Assembly (NCBI GenBank): GCA_040387835.1
Contig: JAZKCZ010000002.1
Span: forward strand, 42,700 to 106,699
DNA length: 64,000 nt
Source: Myxococcota bacterium
GTDB lineage: Bacteria > Myxococcota > UBA727 > JABDBI01
Reading direction: 5' to 3'
The notes beneath the pieces are model-generated. The model worked only from the letters and a program-made list of their open reading frames with translations. It had not been told where the DNA came from and did no database searches. A program made the position numbers and the translations under genes. Each line of letters starts with the position of its first letter. Position 1 is the first letter of the stretch. Positions 35,328-43,349 of the stretch are shown here, in pieces.

Positions 35328-36839
35328 CTATAGGTCTGAATCAATCTCTAGATTTAGAACTTTATTGGCCATCTGAGTATAGATCTTTTTCAACAACAGA
35401 TGCGGTGTCAGCTGCTTCTTTTTGTCTTCCTCAGACAAAGTACGCTCACTGATTTCCTTCATTTTGTCTTCGAGGTCCTTGATTGTTGCGCTCATGTCTG
35501 TTGTCATTGCAAGTTCGTTCCGTCTGTTCTGAAGGGCTACAATAAAAGCTAGAAGTTCTTTCCGTGCTGTTTTAAGCTTCTCTGGTTCCTCCTCGTTCGC
35601 CTTAATTGTATTTTCATGTTTAGTGACCTCTGAAACAGCCGCATTGTGTTCACCACGTTGTCCTTCGTCTTCGTAATTTTCTGTTTCTTGATAGGCAACC
35701 AATTTACATTCCTTGGTTTCTAAATATGTGGTGTGTCTACATGTTGTACTGCTACCGTATTCACGATAATTAGACGTGCAGGTTTCTCTGGGGGCTTTAC
35801 AAAATTCTTCCGATTCATCATAAACGGTACAACCCTTCCAGCCACAATGAGTCCATTGATATTTCACGCGAGTTACTTGCCGTTGCTTTTTATAGTGCTG
35901 GTTGGCGTCTCTCCTACGCTCTTCATGTGCAAGATTTATTGTGGCGTTATTTAGTATCTGTTTAACTATTGTGTGATTTCCGACATTAAAGTTCAGCGCT
36001 GTTATATTGCCTTCCAAATACTGCATTAGGCTCTGCAGCTCCACGACCTCTTCGCGAGGGGCTGCCTTATGTTTCCGAACCTGATCAATAATTTGGGCAA
36101 TTACCATGCCATCTGCTGCCCAATTGAAGGGACCTCTGGGTGTCTTATTGAAGAAGCTAGACCCATCAACGTAAAACCCCGACAGCTTCTTTGAATCGTC
36201 TCCGCCAAACGCAGTTGATAATTTGGTCCGAAAATCCGCCTTCGTGTCATCATCGATATGGTCTCCAATAACCCGAGTAAAAATCCCAATAATATTCTCG
36301 GAGTAACTTTTTGGAAGATTGTTGACTATATTGTTCATGGTCGTCAAAAATTCCTGTGACTTTCTGTCAAACGCATCGGGCGGAAGAGCAATGGCAAACG
36401 CGTGGATATCGACAGTCGCAAGTGCGTTTTTAATCTTTCTTACGTGCTCTTCATCTGCTTTGGGCCCTTTGGTATCTGGTATCCCTGGAGTATCCCAAAG
36501 TGTTATATCCAAGTCTTTCGTTTCTATTTTATACCAATAAACCCCTTGTGTTTGGCTTTCGCCAGCAGGACCCGGTTTTAACCCCCAAAGCTCAGCATAC
36601 CTATCAACGTTTACTTCGTAGTCTTTCGTGCCATGTACAAATGGAATGACATACTCTCGGTCGTCTACATAAGATTTGCCCAATAGGTGATTGTAAAACA
36701 TATTAATCAGCGCTGATTTTCCAGCGCCGCTTTTACCAAGCAGCAAGATATTAATTTTCTGCTTAGATTCCTGAGCTAAAAGGACAGAATCAAACACGCC
36801 AAAAAACAAACTCAGCAATAGCAATTTTCTAATCAACAT
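35328..36839 (-). CDS. Exported AIG1-like GTPase B with Cys-rich insert
   Basis: A 503-residue paralogue of GTPase A. The ATG at 36839 has AAGGAG 7 bases upstream and starts MLIRKLLLLSLFFGVFDSVL, a clear signal peptide ending near LLAQ. G1 is LLLGKSGAGKSALIN (near 32), G3 DTPGIPDTKGP (near 113) and the G4-like motif FTRVIGDHIDDDT (near 188). Residues of about 326-380 form an insert with eight cysteines (HCGWKGC, EFC, ETC, TTC, KEC) and many aromatic/charged residues. It is flanked by helical, probably coiled-coil segments. Cysteines in pairs suit an oxidising compartment, agreeing with export. It lies 10 bp from each neighbour in the seven-gene unit. Confidence 0.73.
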   Translation of the reverse strand: MLIRKLLLLSLFFGVFDSVLLAQESKQKINILLLGKSGAGKSALINMFYNHLLGKSYVDDREYVIPFVHGTKDYEVNVDRYAELWGLKPGPAGESQTQGVYWYKIETKDLDITLWDTPGIPDTKGPKADEEHVRKIKNALATVDIHAFAIALPPDAFDRKSQEFLTTMNNIVNNLPKSYSENIIGIFTRVIGDHIDDDTKADFRTKLSTAFGGDDSKKLSGFYVDGSSFFNKTPRGPFNWAADGMVIAQIIDQVRKHKAAPREEVVELQSLMQYLEGNITALNFNVGNHTIVKQILNNATINLAHEERRRDANQHYKKQRQVTRVKYQWTHCGWKGCTVYDESEEFCKAPRETCTSNYREYGSSTTCRHTTYLETKECKLVAYQETENYEDEGQRGEHNAAVSEVTKHENTIKANEEEPEKLKTARKELLAFIVALQNRRNELAMTTDMSATIKDLEDKMKEISERTLSEEDKKKQLTPHLLLKKIYTQMANKVLNLEIDSDL

Positions 36840-36849
36840 AAATAACTCC

Positions 36850-39800
36850 TTATTTAATCGGCTTTCCACATCTATTTGAGACAACTTTCATAACGAGAAA
36901 TATGTCCGTTAACTTTTCCGGATAGGCATCATCCGCTACTGGCAGGTCTCTTGCTAAAGCAGTCAGTGTACCCGTGCCTTTCAGTGCAAAATTGTAACTC
37001 GTAAAAGGAGACAATCCTTTCCCGGTATTGCGACCTGTGGTCACATCACTTCGCATATATTCTGTCACATCAGCCATCAGCTGTTGGATATTAATAAATC
37101 CTAGGCTGATCGGGTGACTTCGCAACTTATCATCACCTAACGTCCATTTTTGAGAACCAAATTCCGACGGAAAATCCAGTTCATACCCAACTTGCATATC
37201 AATTTTTGCAGTATGGAGAAACTCTTTCAAGTAAGACCCAACCAGTGTATTACTATGCCCAAACAACAACGCCATATCCACAATCACCGGAGCTCCATCG
37301 TGACGTGATAACATTCCCAAGGCAACCGCAGATTGATACAAATCTTCGGGCTCGAGCTTCAGGCCTAAACTTTCAACGTTAGGTTCATCAATAAACAGGT
37401 GATCCCAAAATATTTTTGCACGTTCTTTAGATATTGTTGGAACTAATATTTTTTCTCTTTCATCCAACTCCAAGTTAGGTCTTGGAATTCGAATCACGAC
37501 AATCTCTTCGCCTGTCATTACCCCAGCATCCGCTGATATATGGCTTAAAACCTGCTCCACTACAAACTTGGCTTTTATTGCCATCGTTTCGAGATCGACA
37601 TCTCCATTGTGTATCTCTATTTCCGAAGCGATCTTATCCGCATGGTATAAGCGGAGAATCGGCAATAAAAACCGGGTTGCTTCTCGAATTGTTTTCACCA
37701 CCATGTGAAACAGAGGGATATGGCGACCAGTTTTCACCAATCGACTCTGACGAGAAAGCAGATGCTCTTTATATCCAGTTTGAGCGTCTAGCTGCCGCTT
37801 CAGGCTATCCGATTCAAATTTCAAAGCATAAATTTTTCTGGTTAGTTCAATAATCTTCGCTTTTCTCACAATCTGAACTGCTTCATGATTCAGCCATTGG
37901 CCGAAGACAGCATACAGCGTTGGATCAGACATAAAATTAATAGCTTGATTTTTTTTCAGTTCAGCAATCACATTTGACTTCAACATCTCGAGTCCTAGTC
38001 CAAGGTCTCCTCCCTCTTGAACCAAAGCCTCACCCCTTCTGGAGAAAAGCCTCAGTTGGTCTTCCATATTGTCGAGTAAGGCAGAAATCGCAATGTTAGT
38101 GGGTTCCAGCTTCTGCCAATTGATTGTCAATGCGTGTGAGTTTGAGGTCTCATCTTTGCAGTCGTTGACCACAAAATACACCACTGCGTCTTCTGATGCG
38201 ACAACAGAAGTGTGTGTCTGCACCACCGAACTATAGATAATTTCAGTGTTTCGACGAATTTCGGTCGGTGTGACAATAGCCAAATAAGCTCCAGCTGGGA
38301 ACCTAGGAAATGGTGTGTCTTCGAACCGCATACCAGATTGAAACGCAGCGGCATTGGACTGGTACTGGGACGTTTGCTGATATTGAGAGTTATCAGACGT
38401 CTGTGATGTACCGGTCGTTTTCTGAGAAGAGAATGAAGCAGAAAACCCTAACCCATAAGCTCCGCCGGAGCCACTTAGCCCAAAGCTCGTCGTTGCACTC
38501 TCAGTCGAAAATTTCGACATTGTCTCCCTTTGGTCACTACCCGTTGACCTGGAATTGCCACTTAGCTGCTGCTCTCTGAAACCCTCTGAACCCATACGAA
38601 TTCTGGCGATATCTATTGGATGCCCAGATCGCTTCAAGGCACAGACGGGTGACCATTCGCCCGCGACCTGGACATTCAACACCTCTCCTTTTCTTAGTTT
38701 GATGGAGTGATGGGCATAGAAAGGTAAGTCACCCAAGCTCTTAGAGTCAGGCGACATCTTTGAATTCGCGGAGGACACATGGAAAACGTCTAAATTCTCC
38801 GGTACGCTCTTAAAGACTTTCAAGCCTGCACTGGTTCTCAACTGTTCTTTTTGAAGGCTATATCGAGCAATGTAATTAGCATGGGCATCAAAGCTACTTT
38901 GAGTTTTCTTAAGTTCAGCCAGTCGATATTCCAGTTCATAGTTCTTAAGAGTCAAGCCATTCTCTAATGATTCGACAGCCATTTTCCTCGAAATTTGTGC
39001 ATCGCCAAGATAGTCCATACTTGCTCGGTTCTTTTCAAAATCATGGATCGCACTGCTTAGTCTTGACAATGTAAACTCTGAGCTACTTCGAATGGCACTA
39101 ATGTGTCTGGGGGCCAATGTGGATGCCAATGTATTATCCCAGAAGTAATAACCGCAGGCCTCGTAGTCCTGTAGGGCCTTAGCATAAGTCTTTAGTACAT
39201 CAATCCGGCCTACTGCACCAGTTGAAGAGATACCGCTGTCCCTCAGCATTTTTAGTTTTGGAAAGCTCTCTAGCAATTCCGAATCAGGGGCTACAGGAAG
39301 TTGCGCTAACATCTTGACAATTTGATGAGTCCCCCGCCGGCCCTGAGAAGTAGATTTCGCTCCGTGGAGTAAGTCCTCGAAATACATTAAAGCATCAGCT
39401 TGCTCGAGCTCATTGGCGAAAAGCCTGGGAAAGCAGAATGCCAGTAGGTTCAGGTTTCTACTGTCCTTCGCAATTTTCAATACGGCAGATAAGGTGGTTT
39501 GGTCAGCCGGAACATGTTCCAACACCCGATCCAGCGCAAAATCTAGTTCTGTCACATCAAGAGAAGACGCCAAAAAATGTCGGAGATTAAGCGCATTTTC
39601 CAGTTGCTGTAGATTTAAATCCTTGGTTAGCGAAGTAACATACTGAACCAGATCTTGATTTAAGCCCAAGTGAGCCACGCGCGCGCTATTTTCAATCAAT
39701 TTAAAACGCTTAGCTTTATCGACCTTGAGACCCTCAGGGGATTTCAAGAATGTGAGTGTATTTTCGAGCGCCTTGCGGTCGGGAGCTTTAAACCCATCTA

Positions 39801-40794
39801 GCTCTTGATAGAGTGACAATACGCAGTCAATGAATTCAGATTTTAAAGACGTGCTAAGTTCTTGGATCACTTCGAATATGAGTTGTGGAGGCTTGTCATT
39901 CGGTAGTTCGTACAAAGCAGCCTTAATATCTCGGTTATAGAGAGGGATCGCGTCTCGCAGTGCACCACTTTGGTAACGATCCTTCTTCCCCCATAGCATA
40001 TAAATATGCTCCTTCGGTTCGTGAATCATTACTTTAAAGATGTGATCAGCGACTAAAGTGTCCTTATTGGCTTGGGAAAATAATGCATAGGCCATTAATC
40101 CGGTTTGAGTTCGACGCGACTCTAACCATTCTCGAGCGTTCTCTGATTTTTCGACCGCGGCCCGTTCCATCGACGAGATGACTGATTTATGGTCAGACCC
40201 TAGCGATTCTTCTAGAGCAAGACCCAAGTGATAGAAAGCTCGGCCCCCAACTACCGTAGTCGATGGTGTAAACACCGAACTTCTAAGCCAATATGGAGAC
40301 TTTTTGTGACGTCCTAGAGCAATCCTGCAATGCCCGTGCCCAAGAATGGCCAACGATTCTACGTGGAATAATGTAACGGATAGCAATGCCCTGCTACCAA
40401 GCAATTTGTTGCCATAGAACAGGCAGTCATCGTCTTCATTAACCGGTTCTATGTTTTTGCCCAAGCGATATGTGGCATACTCATGCCCACCAGCGGAAGC
40501 CAGCTTATACCATTTCTCAGACTCTTGTTTAAGGCTGCTTTGTTCATACAATGCACCTAATCTAAACTGGGCATCAACATCACCTCTCATCGCTTCGATT
40601 TGATAAATCAAAAAGGCCTGCTTGAGTGGTAGAACCGAGAGCGGCTTGCCCGAGCCAAGATCGCTTTCGTTTAGCTTTTCTTGCAGATCAGAAAGATATT
40701 GATTCTCGAAATGCTCGCCGGCAACCTTCCAAGAATCTCCTGCGAAACTTATTACACTACCTAAAATTCCCATCAAGAAAACAAGATTAGCCAT
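36850..40794 (-). CDS. Large exported protein with Sel1-like repeats and beta-rich middle domain
   Basis: A 1314-residue protein that opens the seven-gene unit. The ATG at 40794 starts a signal peptide (MANLVFLMGILGSVISFAG); an upstream ATG at 40863 would place charged residues before it. Residues of about 60-130 have Sel1/TPR-like helices (GDVDAQFRLGALYEQ, EKWYKLASAGGHEYATYRLG). A long helical region follows. Around 690-740 a beta-sandwich-like stretch reads IKLRKGEVLNVQVAGEWSPV, and near 768 a Gly/Ser-rich segment (GSGGAYGLGFSASFSSQ) precedes a Ser/Thr/Gln run. The C-terminal 500 residues are mixed. No complete family is recognised. Sel1 repeats often mediate protein contacts in effectors. 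Confidence 0.6.
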   Translation of the reverse strand: MANLVFLMGILGSVISFAGDSWKVAGEHFENQYLSDLQEKLNESDLGSGKPLSVLPLKQAFLIYQIEAMRGDVDAQFRLGALYEQSSLKQESEKWYKLASAGGHEYATYRLGKNIEPVNEDDDCLFYGNKLLGSRALLSVTLFHVESLAILGHGHCRIALGRHKKSPYWLRSSVFTPSTTVVGGRAFYHLGLALEESLGSDHKSVISSMERAAVEKSENAREWLESRRTQTGLMAYALFSQANKDTLVADHIFKVMIHEPKEHIYMLWGKKDRYQSGALRDAIPLYNRDIKAALYELPNDKPPQLIFEVIQELSTSLKSEFIDCVLSLYQELDGFKAPDRKALENTLTFLKSPEGLKVDKAKRFKLIENSARVAHLGLNQDLVQYVTSLTKDLNLQQLENALNLRHFLASSLDVTELDFALDRVLEHVPADQTTLSAVLKIAKDSRNLNLLAFCFPRLFANELEQADALMYFEDLLHGAKSTSQGRRGTHQIVKMLAQLPVAPDSELLESFPKLKMLRDSGISSTGAVGRIDVLKTYAKALQDYEACGYYFWDNTLASTLAPRHISAIRSSSEFTLSRLSSAIHDFEKNRASMDYLGDAQISRKMAVESLENGLTLKNYELEYRLAELKKTQSSFDAHANYIARYSLQKEQLRTSAGLKVFKSVPENLDVFHVSSANSKMSPDSKSLGDLPFYAHHSIKLRKGEVLNVQVAGEWSPVCALKRSGHPIDIARIRMGSEGFREQQLSGNSRSTGSDQRETMSKFSTESATTSFGLSGSGGAYGLGFSASFSSQKTTGTSQTSDNSQYQQTSQYQSNAAAFQSGMRFEDTPFPRFPAGAYLAIVTPTEIRRNTEIIYSSVVQTHTSVVASEDAVVYFVVNDCKDETSNSHALTINWQKLEPTNIAISALLDNMEDQLRLFSRRGEALVQEGGDLGLGLEMLKSNVIAELKKNQAINFMSDPTLYAVFGQWLNHEAVQIVRKAKIIELTRKIYALKFESDSLKRQLDAQTGYKEHLLSRQSRLVKTGRHIPLFHMVVKTIREATRFLLPILRLYHADKIASEIEIHNGDVDLETMAIKAKFVVEQVLSHISADAGVMTGEEIVVIRIPRPNLELDEREKILVPTISKERAKIFWDHLFIDEPNVESLGLKLEPEDLYQSAVALGMLSRHDGAPVIVDMALLFGHSNTLVGSYLKEFLHTAKIDMQVGYELDFPSEFGSQKWTLGDDKLRSHPISLGFINIQQLMADVTEYMRSDVTTGRNTGKGLSPFTSYNFALKGTGTLTALARDLPVADDAYPEKLTDIFLVMKVVSNRCGKPIK

Positions 40795-40915
40795 ACCAAG
40801 TTCCGCCTTATTAAAACATACTTGGTATATTGCTCTGAAATTCACAATAGCTATTTTTGGCAATCCAACTTAACGGATAAAGCTGGAGCAATTCTCTGCA
40901 CAGCACGTGTGCTCT

Positions 40916-40944
40916 TTGATTTTAAGTAACTAGCTAATTATACT
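40916..40944 (+). promoter_or_regulatory. Predicted sigma-70 promoter for the 41021 gene
   Basis: A -35 box TTGATT (40916-40921) and -10 box TATACT (40939-40944) are spaced by 17 bases. Transcription would begin near 40951, leaving a leader of about 70 bases before the ATG at 41021. The space between the two divergent genes (40795-41020) holds no gene. Confidence 0.55.
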
Positions 40945-41020
40945 CAACTTATAACCACCGAACAATTCAATATATTGTTCCCAAAATTAGGTTTATATCT
41001 AGATCAGAGGCCAAGGTCCT

Positions 41021-41677
41021 ATGCTGAGGAATGAGTTACTAAACATCGGGTTAGCCACCTGTATTGGCATATTCGCTCTCTTCGCAAGCGAACGCTCCCA
41101 AGCAGCTGAAAGTGTTACGATAAATGGTAACGATTGGATTGAGCTCAAAGCCATTAGCGGGGGCTTTTGCGACACCTTTAACCAAGATCCACAGCCAGCC
41201 GTAGGCTACCGGGAAACTCCCGATGCTCGCGTTTCAACTTACGATTTCAATGGTGCTCAAGCCGGTATCGCCTGCACCAAGGGCGTATATGTCTCCAAAA
41301 TCGAATTGGGGGATATTGCAGGTTTGGCCGCTGTTTCGTCTGAAGGCAATTTAAGCTTTCAAACGAGCGTGGAACCAGGCGTACCATTCGTGCCAGGGAA
41401 ATCGATTCCGTTGGTTTTTCAAAGCTCACCCAAAGCCAAAGGGTGCATCGTACAAAACTCAACCCGCTTAAAAAATGGCTCGAGCATCGGCACGTCAGGA
41501 AGCGAAATACCTGCGGGACAGCACACGAGTCTGGTGCAGCCTTTTACTGGCATGGGCCTGGGGCAGACGAACGCCTGCCTGGTGGCGTTTGACCTGCGCA
41601 TGAGGGATAACGAGCAAGTCATCTCAAATGGCAGCGCAGCGAGCTCCAGGGTCTACATTAAGTACACGGTTCAATAA
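41021..41677 (+). CDS. Exported protein, paralogue of the 21428-22156 product (possible pilin)
   Basis: A 218-residue exported protein. The signal peptide ends near ERSQA (about residue 28). The mature part closely tracks the gene at 21428: GFCDTFNQDPQPAVGYRETP, STYDFNGAQAGIACTKGVYV, ACLVAFDLRMRDN and the final strand SSRVYIKYTVQ, with the cysteines kept. The middle section is shorter and different, so the duplication is not recent. It has its own predicted promoter and stands alone, convergent with the MutS-like pair (3 bp between stops). Fold and function are unknown; a fimbrial subunit or adhesin is the leading guess. Confidence 0.6.
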   Translation: MLRNELLNIGLATCIGIFALFASERSQAAESVTINGNDWIELKAISGGFCDTFNQDPQPAVGYRETPDARVSTYDFNGAQAGIACTKGVYVSKIELGDIAGLAAVSSEGNLSFQTSVEPGVPFVPGKSIPLVFQSSPKAKGCIVQNSTRLKNGSSIGTSGSEIPAGQHTSLVQPFTGMGLGQTNACLVAFDLRMRDNEQVISNGSAASSRVYIKYTVQ

Positions 41678-41680
41678 GCA

Positions 41681-43348
41681 TTAACCATCCAGTTTCCGGA
41701 ACAAAATATCCAACGCATTGCTACCCGCATAGACGCCTTCTTCAAGCCTATATTGCTGCATATACATGTTCGAGCGTTTACAGCCCTCGCCTGTCAGGTT
41801 GGTCAGCCCAACCAAATGAGTGGATACCATCATGATGCTTTGGGGGTACCTACAAAAATGGTCCAAAACCAATTGGGACGCCGCTTCGGCTTCAACAGGA
41901 TTGGTACTTCTAAAAGGCTCGTCTAGAATCATGAAGGCGCGGTCGTCTGGTTTCAAGTTCGCATACAATTCTTTCATCGCAGCCATATTTTTCAGCTCTC
42001 GGACAAATGACGAATCTAGACCGGTTTGGTCTGAATGCTCCATAAAGCTGTTTACAACTGTAAATGGTCGCATGGTGATTTCTGATGCAGCCGCTACGCC
42101 GATGGTTTGAGCCAAGTAGATGTTGAGGGCCACGGCTCGCATCATGGTGGATTTTCCGGACGCATTCGGGCCAGTCATCATCAGTTGCATCGCCGAGCTT
42201 TTTCCGCCTAAAGAGATATCGTTGGGTACCGCTTTTTCGAAGGGGAGAAGCGGGTTTCGCAAGTCTTCGGCTTCGAAAAACGGCGCCTGATGTTTCTTAG
42301 ACCATTTAACCAAGGTGAGCTGCGCTGGCGTGGCAGTTAAGGCTTTGGCTATGGCCACATAGAAATCCAAAGCTGACAATTTTTCGACATAGCGCGCCAA
42401 AGGCTTTTTTAAATCCATTAACAACCGGTTGGCAGCTAACGCAGTAGCCAAGTCGAGTTGAAAAAGCTCGCTGGGAGCATTCCCTAAGCCATCTATTTGG
42501 GCGACAAAATGCTTGAAGTCATCAGCATCCTGCCGGGTAACATTGAGACGCAGAGACTGGGGCAAACTTTGGTCGTGCTTTTCAATATCTAGTATGGCAC
42601 CAATGACCTTCGCCGTATGCTGCAACTTGGTTAGCAACAGTTGATGCTTTCTCTTTAAATCCTGGTGCCCAAAAGCTGGATCGCGAAAATTGGATGAAAG
42701 AATAAATCCATTCCAAGCATAGAATAAAACCTTCGACGTTAAAGAAGAACCGCCGGCGTGCACCCAACGTGCCTGAAGATAGGTGGTCCATAGCAGCAGT
42801 GGCAGCGACAGATAAATCTCTTGAACTGCCTTGAACAGCATATAGGCCGGGGTCTGATTCTGCACTTTCATGGGGCTAATAAGATTTTTGTTCGCCCCCA
42901 GGAAAGTTAGAGAAGCTTTTTCATCCACGTAATAAAGCATTTGGATTTCTAGGCCGTTAATCGGATTGTCGGGGTCATAAATATCGAAAAACGAACTTTC
43001 AAAACCTTTCAAAGGTGCCATAACACTTTGAACTCGATTCACCATGGTCGGATCGGCACGAAGACGACGCAGCAAATCCTGCCTTTTTTCTAACAACTCA
43101 AGCGAAGCGCATAGGCCATTTTTCAACAAAAGGCCGGCCCAAAGCTGCCCAAATAGCGTTGCCGCAGGGGCCACGTGTTTAAACAAGTCCCAGTCCTCTC
43201 CTACAAGCACATGCGATTGAGTTAAAACATCGCTTATAGGCACCGCAAAATGCAAATTTAAGACATCTGCCCCAACGGCGTGCTTTTCGAGTAAAGTGCT
43301 GTGAGCCGAGTAAGAAGCAATTGCTATCAATAAAAGGCAAAATCTCAT
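41681..43348 (-). CDS. MutS-family ATPase with N-terminal export signal, paralogue A
   Basis: A 555-residue protein with a C-terminal MutS-type ATPase: Walker A MTGPNASGKSTMMRAVA (near residue 392), Walker B ILDEPFRSTNPVEA (near 477) and MVSTHLVGL. It lacks the mismatch-recognition N-terminal domain of true MutS. It begins MRFCLLLIAIASYSAHS, a signal-peptide-like sequence, and has further hydrophobic stretches near 165-215 (YLSLPLLLWTTYL; LFYAWNGFILSS) that may span the membrane. Depending on whether the N-terminus is cleaved and how many segments span, the ATPase could face either side. It follows its paralogue B with a 1-base gap, so the pair may act as a heterodimer, as MutS domains do. 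Confidence 0.72.
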   Translation of the reverse strand: MRFCLLLIAIASYSAHSTLLEKHAVGADVLNLHFAVPISDVLTQSHVLVGEDWDLFKHVAPAATLFGQLWAGLLLKNGLCASLELLEKRQDLLRRLRADPTMVNRVQSVMAPLKGFESSFFDIYDPDNPINGLEIQMLYYVDEKASLTFLGANKNLISPMKVQNQTPAYMLFKAVQEIYLSLPLLLWTTYLQARWVHAGGSSLTSKVLFYAWNGFILSSNFRDPAFGHQDLKRKHQLLLTKLQHTAKVIGAILDIEKHDQSLPQSLRLNVTRQDADDFKHFVAQIDGLGNAPSELFQLDLATALAANRLLMDLKKPLARYVEKLSALDFYVAIAKALTATPAQLTLVKWSKKHQAPFFEAEDLRNPLLPFEKAVPNDISLGGKSSAMQLMMTGPNASGKSTMMRAVALNIYLAQTIGVAAASEITMRPFTVVNSFMEHSDQTGLDSSFVRELKNMAAMKELYANLKPDDRAFMILDEPFRSTNPVEAEAASQLVLDHFCRYPQSIMMVSTHLVGLTNLTGEGCKRSNMYMQQYRLEEGVYAGSNALDILFRKLDG

Positions 43349-43349
43349 T

